DNA from: Dermacoccus abyssi
GTDB taxonomy: Bacteria; Actinomycetota; Actinomycetes; Actinomycetales; Dermatophilaceae
NCBI RefSeq assembly: GCF_003515945.1
Contig: NZ_QWLM01000007.1
Coordinates: 1 to 64,000, forward strand
Length of the DNA: 64,000 bases
Direction: 5' to 3'
Shown: positions 57,392 through 64,000 of the stretch, one piece after another
Layout: every line of letters begins with the position of its first letter
Position numbering within the stretch: position 1 is the stretch's first letter
Made by a program: the position numbers and the translations under genes
The notes under the pieces: generated by a model
The model's database searches: none
Seen by the model: only the letters and a program-made list of their open reading frames with translations
Told to the model about the DNA's origin: nothing

Positions 57392-58212
57392 GCCAGCCCA
57401 CTCCCGCGAACGTCGAGCCCATCGTCAACGACGACCTCGCCGCCATGGACGTCGTCCCGACGACGCTCGGTGACCCGACCGGGCCGAGCAAGGGACGCGT
57501 CACCGTCGTCCACCTGTACCCGCGTGAGATGTCGATCTACGGCGACCTCGGCAACACGCGCTGCCTCGAGGCGCGCCTGCGTTGGCACGGGTACGAGCCG
57601 AACGTCATCAGCCACAACCCGGGCGACGATTTCCCCGACGACGCGCACCTCGTCGTCGGCGGCGGCGGCCAGGACTCCGGGCAGGTGCGTGTCGAGGCCG
57701 ACCTCGAGAAGATCGGCCCCGAGCTCAAGGAGCTCGCCGAGGACGGCGTGCCGATGCTCATGATCTGCGGCATGTACCAGCTCTTCGGCAAGGCCTTCAT
57801 CACGGTTGACGGCAAGACGCTGCCGGGCCTCGGCATCCTCGACGTCACGACGCGCGGCAACGAGAAGCGCATGATCGGTCCCGTCGTGCTCTCCACCGAG
57901 TTCGGTGACGTCGTCGGCTACGAGAACCACTCCGGTTCGACGGTGCTGGGGGAGGGGCAGGAGGCGTTCGGCTCCGTACGCTCCGGCTTCGGCAACAACG
58001 GCGAGGACGGCCACGAGGGAGCCCGTACGAACAACGTCGTCGGCTCCTACCTGCACGGCCCGATCCTGCCGGCCAACCCGCACCTCGCCGACTGGCTCAT
58101 CGCCCGCGCCGTCGAGAAGGCGCTCGCCCAGCCGTTCGAACCGGGTGAGATCGACGACCGGTTCGCCGACCAGGCCCGCGAGCGTCAGGTTCGCCGCCTC
58201 ACGAAGAGCTGA
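57388..58212 (+). CDS. gatD: Lipid II isoglutaminyl synthase, GatD glutaminase subunit
   Basis: 274 aa class I glutamine amidotransferase-like domain (CobB/CobQ type). It has VHLYPREMSIYGDLGNTRCLEARLRWHG, the nucleophile Cys in LMICGMYQLFG (about residue 129) and the His in VVGSYLHGPIL (about 220). It supplies ammonia to MurT. A 35-residue N-terminal extension precedes the domain. ATGA overlap with murT ensures equal amounts. A hairpin terminator follows. Confidence 0.95.
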   Translation: MSQPTPANVEPIVNDDLAAMDVVPTTLGDPTGPSKGRVTVVHLYPREMSIYGDLGNTRCLEARLRWHGYEPNVISHNPGDDFPDDAHLVVGGGGQDSGQVRVEADLEKIGPELKELAEDGVPMLMICGMYQLFGKAFITVDGKTLPGLGILDVTTRGNEKRMIGPVVLSTEFGDVVGYENHSGSTVLGEGQEAFGSVRSGFGNNGEDGHEGARTNNVVGSYLHGPILPANPHLADWLIARAVEKALAQPFEPGEIDDRFADQARERQVRRLTKS

Positions 58213-58233
58213 CCGGCACTCGCTGATCTCAGG

Positions 58234-58278
58234 GACGAAGCCCCCTCGCCGCACACGTTGCGGTGACGGGGCTTCGTC
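58234..58278. terminator. Bidirectional terminator after gatD
   Basis: GACGAAGCCCC (58234-58244) pairs with GGGGCTTCGTC (58268-58278); inner bases GCCGCA/TGCGGT extend it. It lies between convergent genes. Confidence 0.85.
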
Positions 58279-58300
58279 GCGTTCTGACGGCGTGTGGTGA

Positions 58301-59425
58301 CTACGCGCGGGCGCCGGGCGCGCCGTCGGGCGTCAGGGGCACCTTGGGCAAGACGAACCAGGCGAGCCAGCCCATGGCGCCGAGCGGTACCTCGAGCAGG
58401 TGCGTGAAGATTGCGAAGACGAGCACGCCGGCAGCGGCGGCGGGCTTGTCGGCGCCCCAGGCCACCATGACGGCGAGCGTGCCGGCTTCGGTGATGCCGA
58501 GCCCACCCGGCGTCACGCCCACCGCGGTGAGGAGGCGTCCGACGGCGTAGGCGGCGAAGAGCTTGCCGAGCGAGAGGTCGACGCCGACGACCTCCATCGT
58601 TCGCCAGAAGAGGAGGAAGTAGACGCCGAGGAACCCGACGACGCCGACCGTCATGGGGAACCACCCGGTGGCCGTCACCGTGGCGAGGCGGCGACGCTGG
58701 TCGACGAGCACGTGACGCAGGTCGACGCGCGACTTGCCGCGCTGTTCTCGCCAGGCGCTGACGCGTCCGCCGAAGCGGCGGTGCACCCACGCGCCGAAGC
58801 GCTCGGTCTTGTGCGGCGAGATGAGAATGGCCACGAACACGGCGATGATGACGAGCCCGACGATGCCTCCCGTGAACGCCCCGCGGCGCACGCCCTTGGG
58901 CAGTGCGTCCGTGGAGGAGAGCAGGGCCACGCCGAGCAGCGGCATCGCCATGCGGGCGACGACGTTCCAGACGCCCGAGACGATGACCGATGTCGAGATC
59001 GCAGCGCGTGCGAAGCCCCACGAACGCAGCATGAGGTAGGTCGCGGCCACCCCGGCGGCACCGCCGCCCGGCAGCAGGTTGCCCGCTGCAGAGCCGGAGA
59101 CGTTGACGATGAGCGCCTTGACGTGGCCCAAGCCGGGCAGCGAACCCGTCAGGGTGAAGGTGTAGAGCCACAGGCCCAGGACGACGAGACCGAAGAGTTC
59201 GAGGCCGTTGACCCACCCGAGTCGATCGAGGTGAGTGCCGATCTCGGTCCACGTCGTCTGACCGAACCACGGCAGACCGAAGACGAGGATCGCCGCGGCG
59301 AGGGCGAGGCCGAACACGGCCTGCAGCAGCTGCTTGCCGGTGGCCTTCGGAAACGCCGTGGGGTCGGCTTCCTGCGTCGCGCGCCCTTCGGCGTCGGTCG
59401 CGGCAGGTTGACGCCCCACACTCAC
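58301..59425 (-). CDS. Flippase-like membrane protein (lysylphosphatidylglycerol synthase TM family)
   Basis: 374 aa (or 372 from GTG 59419) with about eight helices. SGSAAGNLLPGGGAAGVAATYLMLRSWG and GRLLTAVGVTPGGLGITEAGTLAVMVAWG are signatures of the YbhN/UPF0104 family related to the MprF membrane part. Members are thought to flip or export lipid-linked molecules. It lacks the cytosolic transferase domain that LysX has. The start overlaps the stop of the upstream deacetylase (GTGA), so a shared glycolipid or lipid job is likely (inference). Confidence 0.85.
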   Translation of the reverse strand: MSVGRQPAATDAEGRATQEADPTAFPKATGKQLLQAVFGLALAAAILVFGLPWFGQTTWTEIGTHLDRLGWVNGLELFGLVVLGLWLYTFTLTGSLPGLGHVKALIVNVSGSAAGNLLPGGGAAGVAATYLMLRSWGFARAAISTSVIVSGVWNVVARMAMPLLGVALLSSTDALPKGVRRGAFTGGIVGLVIIAVFVAILISPHKTERFGAWVHRRFGGRVSAWREQRGKSRVDLRHVLVDQRRRLATVTATGWFPMTVGVVGFLGVYFLLFWRTMEVVGVDLSLGKLFAAYAVGRLLTAVGVTPGGLGITEAGTLAVMVAWGADKPAAAAGVLVFAIFTHLLEVPLGAMGWLAWFVLPKVPLTPDGAPGARA

Positions 59426-60300
59426 TCCTTCGTGTCCGTTCGGGCGGCGCGCGGTGGCAAGCCCCCGAAGATGTCACGCGCGACCGGGCCCTTGTGGAGC
59501 GGGTCGCGGAACCATTCCCGACAGAAGACTACGTCGTAGAGCGGTCGGGGAATTCTCAGGAATGCCGCCAGAGTTCGGTCCGCGTCGCCGTCGGCGCTGG
59601 CCTGCGAAGCGTGGGCGCGCATCGAGGCACGCTTCTGCGCGGCGAAGCGTCCCACCGAGATGCGGTGGGTGATGTCACGCCGGGCGCTGTAGGCGCGCTC
59701 GAACGAGGCCATGTCGAAGTCGTCGGGGAAACGATAGAAGCGCGCGACGAGGTGCAGAGCCCGGACGAGCAGGTCGCGCGGAACGGTGGCTTCGAGGACG
59801 CGTGGCGTTCCGGCGAGCTCGGCGGCGCGGGCACCTACCTCGTGCACACGCACGTGATCCCGGTGGCCGTAGCCGCCGTTCTCGTCGTAGGAGAGCAGGA
59901 CGTCGGCGTCCTCCTCGCGCAGAATCTCGGCGAGCGCCTCGGCCGCTTCGTCGACGTCGACCGTGATGAAACGGCGCTTACCGGGCGGGTCGGGGAAGGT
60001 TTCGGGACCCATGCCGGAGTCGGCGTGGCCGAGCGTCTCGACGCGCGCGACGCCCAGTGCGCGGGCGCTCTCGAGGAGTTCGTTCCAGCGTCGGGCGGCG
60101 AGTTCGTCGGGGCCGCCGTAGCCGGAGTCGGCGAGGCCGAGGGCACCGTCGGTGGCGACGACGAGGACGACGCGGTGTCCCTCTGCGGCAGCCTTCGCCA
60201 TCGTGCCCGAGGTGAGCAGCGCCTCGTCGTCGGGGTGAGCGTGGAAGGCGACAAGCGTGCGCGGCATGGCATCGGGGGACACGGCATCTGGTGTGGTCAT
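59422..60300 (-). CDS. PIG-L / LmbE family N-acetylglucosaminyl deacetylase
   Basis: About 292 aa. The zinc motif FHAHPDDEALLTSGTMAKAA is near residue 20, and the third His is in GGYGHRDHVRVHEVG (about 137). LLSYDENGGYG is typical. It is a paralogue of Mca in this window but shorter and lacks Mca's DSGLPEG loop. Members remove acetyl from GlcNAc-containing lipids, mycothiol precursors or antibiotics. It might be MshB-like, but the neighbours (flippase-like protein, GT4 transferase) point to a glycolipid. ATG 60300 fits the family better than an upstream start at 60333. Confidence 0.85.
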   Translation of the reverse strand: MTTPDAVSPDAMPRTLVAFHAHPDDEALLTSGTMAKAAAEGHRVVLVVATDGALGLADSGYGGPDELAARRWNELLESARALGVARVETLGHADSGMGPETFPDPPGKRRFITVDVDEAAEALAEILREEDADVLLSYDENGGYGHRDHVRVHEVGARAAELAGTPRVLEATVPRDLLVRALHLVARFYRFPDDFDMASFERAYSARRDITHRISVGRFAAQKRASMRAHASQASADGDADRTLAAFLRIPRPLYDVVFCREWFRDPLHKGPVARDIFGGLPPRAARTDTKE

Positions 60301-60322
60301 CGTGTGCCATCCTCGCGCATGA

Positions 60323-60328
60323 CAGACT
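60323..60328 (+). promoter_or_regulatory. -10 element (CAGACT) of the glycosyltransferase gene
   Basis: CAGACT ends 7 nt before the GTG at 60336. Confidence 0.4.
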
Positions 60329-60335
60329 TTCATCC

Positions 60336-61454
60336 GTGAAGATCGCGCTGGTGTCGGACTGTTACCTGCCTCGCTTGGGCGGTATCGAGGTGCAGGTGCA
60401 CGATCTCGCGCAGCGCCTCGTCGCCCAGGGCCACGAGGTCGTCGCCTACACGGTGACGCCGGCGCACGCGGAGCAGTACAGCGGCCTGGAGATCATCGAC
60501 GGCATCCACGTCCACCGTTTCGCGCTCGGTCTGCCGTACGACGTCGCGCTCAACCCGATGGCCATCTCGCAGTTGCGCGTCGCCATCACGAACGGCGGAT
60601 TCGACGTCGTCCACGCCCACATCGGCGTCATCAGCCCCTTCTCGATGGACGCGGTCCGGATGACGCTCGGCATGGGCATCCCGACCGCGGTCACGTGGCA
60701 CTCGGTCATGAGCTGGGCGGGACCGTTGCTGCGTCCGCTGGGCTTCATCAAGCGGTGGGCCGCCGACGGCGCGGCGCTCTCGGCGGTGTCGCGGGTGGCC
60801 GCGCGGCCGGTGGCGTCGATGGCCGGCGCCGGGCACGAGGTCGTCGTCCTGCCCAACGGCATCGACACGGACGTCTGGACCCCCGGTGGCCCGCGGATCG
60901 GTGACGAGGTGCGTGTCATCTCGGCGATGCGTCTGGCGCGGCGCAAGCGCCCTCTCGAGTTCTTCAAGGTGATGAAGGCCGTGCACCGCGAAGCGCCGAA
61001 CGTGCGTCTCGAGATCGCCGGCGAGGGGGAGCTGCGCGCGAAGCTCGTACGCGCTGTCGACCTCGCCGACGCGCACGAGTGGGTGTCGCTGCCGGGGCGC
61101 ATGACGCGTGCGCAACTGCACGAGCGCTACCTCGATTCCGACCTCTACGTTGCGCCTGCGCGCCTCGAGGCGTTCGGCATCGCGGCTCTCGAAGCGCGCT
61201 CGTCGGGTCTGCCGGTGCTCGCGCCCACGAGCAGCGGCGTGTGCGAGTTCGTCGAGAACGAGGTGAACGGCCTGCTCGTCGACGGTGACGAGGGGCTGGT
61301 CGCGGGCCTCACCCGGCTCGCACTCGACCGGGACCTGCGCGAGTCGATGGCCCACACGAACCGCACCGTGCGCCCGAAGCAGGCGTGGCCCGAGGTCGTA
61401 CGCCTCGCCGAGGACGAGTACGCGCGGGCCGCCGACCTGCAGAGGCGACGATGA
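60336..61454 (+). CDS. GT4 family glycosyltransferase
   Basis: 372 aa retaining GT-B enzyme. The N-terminal acceptor domain has SDCYLPRLGGIEVQVHDLA and HAHIGVISPF. The donor domain has VVLPNGIDTDVW, AMRLARRKRPLEFF and RLEAFGIAALEARSSG with the E-x7-E nucleotide-sugar motif (about 290). The closest general types are mannosyl- and N-acetylglucosaminyl-transferases acting on phosphatidylinositol or inositol phosphate. Divergent from the deacetylase by 35 bp, so the two may be co-regulated for one glycolipid pathway (inference). Confidence 0.88.
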   Translation: MKIALVSDCYLPRLGGIEVQVHDLAQRLVAQGHEVVAYTVTPAHAEQYSGLEIIDGIHVHRFALGLPYDVALNPMAISQLRVAITNGGFDVVHAHIGVISPFSMDAVRMTLGMGIPTAVTWHSVMSWAGPLLRPLGFIKRWAADGAALSAVSRVAARPVASMAGAGHEVVVLPNGIDTDVWTPGGPRIGDEVRVISAMRLARRKRPLEFFKVMKAVHREAPNVRLEIAGEGELRAKLVRAVDLADAHEWVSLPGRMTRAQLHERYLDSDLYVAPARLEAFGIAALEARSSGLPVLAPTSSGVCEFVENEVNGLLVDGDEGLVAGLTRLALDRDLRESMAHTNRTVRPKQAWPEVVRLAEDEYARAADLQRRR

Positions 61455-62158
61455 ACATCGGGGCGGGCATCACCGTCGTCGGACTCACCGCGGATGACGC
61501 GGGTGGCACTCGAGAGGTGTTCCGGGAACCGCTGCGCCAGGGCGTCGCGCCCCGGCGCCAGTTGCGCGAGGCTGGATTCCGGGCCTCCAGGCTGCCCCAC
61601 GTGACGAGCGACGCCGACGACGCCGTCCTCGCGTACGAGGTGACGTCGCTGCCGGCCTCGTCCCGCACACCCTGTGCGCATGCCACGGAGAAGGCGGACC
61701 TCGTGCGGCAGCGCCTCGCCGCCTACGCGGTCGTCACGAGCGAACGTGGCGTGCTGCTCACCCGGCTGTCCCAGACCACCGGACGACCGGGTCTGTGGAT
61801 CCTGCCGGGTGGCGGTGTCGACGCGGGGGAGCACCCGGCGGAAGCCGTCGTGAGGGAGGTCTGGGAGGAAGCCGGGCAGGACGTGGAGCTCGGTGAGCTC
61901 GTCGACGTCTCGTCCTCGCATCGGGTGGGTATCGGGCGCGGTGACGTCGTGGAGGACTTCCACGCGGTGCGCCTGCTGTTCACCGCGTCCTGTTCGCAGC
62001 CGTCCGAACCCGTTGTCCACGACGTCGGTGGTTCGACCGAGAGCGCGGCGTGGTTCTCGATCGCCGAAGCCGTCGACCCCGAAGCGCCCGGTTACCCCGA
62101 GGGCGGGATGGCCTCGTGGGCCCTCGACGCGGTGCGGGCCTTCGCGGATATGCCATGA
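61451..62158 (+). CDS. NUDIX hydrolase
   Basis: 235 aa. The C-terminal NUDIX domain carries the full box G-x5-E-x7-R-E-V-x-E-E-A-G (GGGVDAGEHPAEAV, then VREVWEEAGQ, about 118-141). The N-terminal 75 residues are unusual, with no fold I can identify. Such enzymes cleave nucleoside diphosphate derivatives; the substrate is unknown. It overlaps the glycosyltransferase by 4 nt and the next broken gene by 4 nt. Confidence 0.87.
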   Translation: MNIGAGITVVGLTADDAGGTREVFREPLRQGVAPRRQLREAGFRASRLPHVTSDADDAVLAYEVTSLPASSRTPCAHATEKADLVRQRLAAYAVVTSERGVLLTRLSQTTGRPGLWILPGGGVDAGEHPAEAVVREVWEEAGQDVELGELVDVSSSHRVGIGRGDVVEDFHAVRLLFTASCSQPSEPVVHDVGGSTESAAWFSIAEAVDPEAPGYPEGGMASWALDAVRAFADMP

Positions 62159-62726
62159 GTGCACAGGGCGGCCGGGTGAGGGCTCGCACCGTATTCGGGT
62201 GGCTCGCCTTGGGGCTCCTGGGTTCTGCCTGATCTGGGTCCCGGCGATGCACGGGCTCGTCGTGCGTGAGCAAGCCAAGACACGCGCGCTCGCCGAGTCG
62301 GGCCGTGTCGTCACGGTGGAGAACGTCGAGGACGTGCGCGTCAGCGTCCAGAGTTCCAGGTCGCAGCGCTACGTCTCCAATGTAGGGGTGCGAATCGACG
62401 GCACATGGGTGTGGCTGTCGGGGTTTGACGAAGACCGGCCTGATTCCACCCGCCATTGGTACACACGGGGTGGCCTGCAACCTCCGATGCCGGGTACCCG
62501 CGCCTAGCCGCCTCTCGAAGTGCGTTACGTCCCTGGGGCGCCGAACGCTGCCACGGTGGAGGACCATGAACATCGGGTGGCGAACCTCGTGGACACGCGA
62601 TGGTTCTGGCTGGCGGACGCCATGGCCGCAGCCGTGGCGGTGCTCATGGTGCTGTTCGTCCGGCATCGTGTGCGTCGATGGAGCCAGCGTCGTATCCAGG
62701 ACACGAATCAGCGTCGGCGCCCGTAG
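62155..62726 (+). pseudogene. DUF3592-like membrane protein with a frameshift and an amber codon
   Basis: ATG 62155 (ATGA overlap with the NUDIX gene) encodes a basic N terminus and a helix, FGWLALGLLGSA, then stops at 62230-62232. One base back, the frame continues LIWVPAMHGLVV, then GRVVTVENVEDVRVSV and VRIDGTWVWLSG, and stops at TAG 62505-62507. Beyond that, in the same frame, comes PPLEVRYVPGAPNAATVEDHE and a second helix (FWLADAMAAAVAVLMVLFV), ending at 62726. Joined, these make a two-helix protein with an external DUF3592-like beta domain. Two independent lesions suggest a real pseudogene more than an error. Confidence 0.75.
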
Positions 62727-63013
62727 ACGAGCCCCAGCGCACCGGCCACGACGGCCGTGGCGCCGATGCCGAGCAGGATGCCGGGCACCGTGTAGCGCGA
62801 GTCCAGGCTGATGACGTCACCGTACGCGAGCGCGCAGAGCACGGCTGTGACGAGTCCGATCGTGGCGAGGACGGCCCCGACGATGTTGGCTTCACGACGT
62901 TCGTCGTCGCGTCGCTCCCGTGCGCTCGCCGGTGCGGGTGTGGCCCCCTGCTCGTACGACCAGGCCTGCGTGGGGGCGCTCGCGCCGTAGCTGAAGTCGT
63001 CGTAACTCGTCAT
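62708..63013 (-). CDS. Small two-helix membrane protein
   Basis: About 101 aa from ATG 63013. A Tyr/Ala-rich cytosolic start (TSYDDFSYGASAPTQAWSYE) is followed by helices at about 46-66 (IVGAVLATIGLVTAVLCALAYG) and 76-95 (ILLGIGATAVVAGALGLVYG). I do not recognise a family beyond small actinobacterial membrane proteins found beside PspC-like genes. The end overlaps the converging broken gene by 19 nt. Confidence 0.7.
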   Translation of the reverse strand: MTSYDDFSYGASAPTQAWSYEQGATPAPASARERRDDERREANIVGAVLATIGLVTAVLCALAYGDVISLDSRYTVPGILLGIGATAVVAGALGLVYGRRR

Positions 63014-63080
63014 CGCTCGTTCGCCTGCTCTCGTGAGGTGGGGTTGGTCATCGGTGGGATCTCGAGGCTTGATTCGTCGT

Positions 63081-64000
63081 TCACGAGCCCGTACCCGACG
63101 TCTTCGCCGGTGCCTGGCTGCGCACATGGACGAACACGTCGCCGATTCCGACGTCGGTCTTCAGACGGATCGTCTTGTTGCCCGACCCGAGAGTCGTACG
63201 GGTCGGCTCCGTGCCGCTCGAACCGCCTGCCTCGTAGAACACCTGGCCGGCGTCGTCGGTGGCGCTGATGTACCCGAGGCGCGTCACCGAGGTGAGTTCG
63301 ACCTTGACGCCGCGCGGCACCTCGACGCGCAGGCGCCCGGCGGTGAGGCGGGCGTTGACGTCGACGACCTCGGGCATTGTCGCGACGTCGACGCGGGTGA
63401 GATCGATCGTGCTCGTGCCCATTCCGGCGTCGTACGACTGCGTGGCGGCCAACGTCGTCGGCTGGGCGGACAGGGAGCTCGTGCGACTCGAGTAGCCGGC
63501 CGCGTGCAACGACGCGAAGGTGATGCTGACGGCGATGAGCGGCACGACGAGCAGGCTCAACACACCGACGCGGTAGCCGCGCAGCGCGAAGAAGAGGGTT
63601 CCGAGGCTCACGACGGCAAGGCTCCCGAACACCAACCAGGGCAATGCCGTTTCGCCGCCGGTCGTCACGCCGCCGACGAGGCCGAGTGCCGGCGGGACGA
63701 CCGCAAGGCCGGCGAGCAGGAGGAAAGCGGCGAACGGCAACCGGGTGCGGCGCCGGCGGGCGCGGCGTTCGGCGTTGCGCGCGCGGCGGGCCTCCTGGGC
63801 GGCGAGGTTGTTCTGCTGGTGGTGAGCCCGAGCCGCCCGAAACTGCTCCCGGGCGCTTCGGCGCTCGTCGATGAACGGCACCGAGCTCGAGGTGGCGTCG
63901 CCGTCGAATCCGTAGCCCGTCACGGGTGGTTCTGCCACGGTGTTGCTCCCGCCGGGTGCGGGCGTCGGTGCGTAGGTCGCGCCAAGGGGGAGAGGTTCGT
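63081..64000 (-). CDS. PspC/LiaF-like envelope-stress membrane protein, 5' part beyond the window
   Basis: The frame is open to the window edge, so at least 306 C-terminal residues are seen. It contains a basic, coiled stretch rich in Arg and Ala, then about four helices (FAAFLLLAGLAVVPPALGL onward). The C-terminal beta domain has GTSTIDLTRVDV, LTAGRLRVEVPRGVKVEL and DVGIGDVFVHV, like the toastrack domains of LiaF/PspC proteins. Such proteins sense envelope stress. An N-terminal PspC domain would be expected outside the window. An internal ATG at 63938 is possible but less likely as the start. Confidence 0.75.
   Translation of the reverse strand, partial: EPLPLGATYAPTPAPGGSNTVAEPPVTGYGFDGDATSSSVPFIDERRSAREQFRAARAHHQQNNLAAQEARRARNAERRARRRRTRLPFAAFLLLAGLAVVPPALGLVGGVTTGGETALPWLVFGSLAVVSLGTLFFALRGYRVGVLSLLVVPLIAVSITFASLHAAGYSSRTSSLSAQPTTLAATQSYDAGMGTSTIDLTRVDVATMPEVVDVNARLTAGRLRVEVPRGVKVELTSVTRLGYISATDDAGQVFYEAGGSSGTEPTRTTLGSGNKTIRLKTDVGIGDVFVHVRSQAPAKTSGTGS

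Overview
The window is high-GC, gene-dense chromosomal DNA from an actinobacterium. Evidence for this includes a mycothiol S-conjugate amidase, a two-domain LysX, a SAM-IV riboswitch, actinobacterial DUF4307, DUF222-HNH and RsdA families, and many GTG starts. Two blocks follow gene orders I recall from Mycobacterium tuberculosis: metB-greA-DUF4307-mca-small membrane protein-Z-prenyltransferase-coaA-phoH2 (about Rv1079-Rv1095), and alr-tsaE-tsaB-rimI-tsaD-groES-groEL-sigD-rsdA-guaB2-guaB3-choD-guaA (about Rv3396c-Rv3423c). The SURF1, DUF3817, MurT/GatD and fused GlyRS genes fit Micrococcales, perhaps a Dermacoccus-like genus. That genus-level placement is inference.

Layout. 1-5.5 kb: end of an rRNA operon (5S and a large terminator), lysX, and a secreted S33-type hydrolase. 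5.6-11.7 kb: a methionine block on the minus strand (metQ-metN-metI behind a SAM-IV riboswitch), msrA, a double-hotdog thioesterase, and a divergent GNAT protein. 11.7-19.3 kb: fused glyQS, rbsK, metB, a frameshifted membrane protein, and a drug/lipid-type ABC exporter. 19.3-27.8 kb: greA, DUF4307, mca, Z-prenyltransferase, phoH2 behind a PHO-box-like repeat, coaA and glmS. 27.8-30.9 kb: an accessory pocket with a 220-bp tandem duplication of palindrome-bearing DNA, a DUF222-HNH nuclease with a LexA-like site, and a DUF2510/PASTA gene broken by an amber codon. 31-38.9 kb: an acpS-nnr-alr-tsaE-tsaB-rimI-tsaD-GH3 run with overlapping or tightly spaced genes. 39-45.1 kb: a frameshifted methyltransferase, CIRCE-controlled groES-groEL, an S4 protein, sigD and rsdA. 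45.1-58.2 kb: guaB, guaB3, a succinate-semialdehyde dehydrogenase/GMC oxidase pair, SURF1, guaA, two PAP2 phosphatases and murT-gatD. 58.3-64 kb: a flippase-like membrane protein, a LmbE-type deacetylase, a GT4 glycosyltransferase, a NUDIX protein, a doubly broken DUF3592-like gene, and small envelope proteins.

Two patterns cut across the window. First, at least 15 genes have a -10-like hexamer ending exactly 6-7 nt before an ATG or GTG and no ribosome binding site, which predicts leaderless mRNAs. Second, four genes are disrupted (17.0, 30.2, 40.1 and 62.2 kb), and all three frameshifts have the same sense, a net loss of one base. This is either real decay or a sequencing artefact. Functionally the window is dominated by housekeeping: translation (two synthetases, t6A synthesis), purines, sulfur amino acids and peptidoglycan precursors. 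I found no CRISPR array, prophage, transposase, tRNA gene or classical defence island. The best candidates for novelty are the palindromic repeat family, the regulatory sites, and the short ORF behind the riboswitch.
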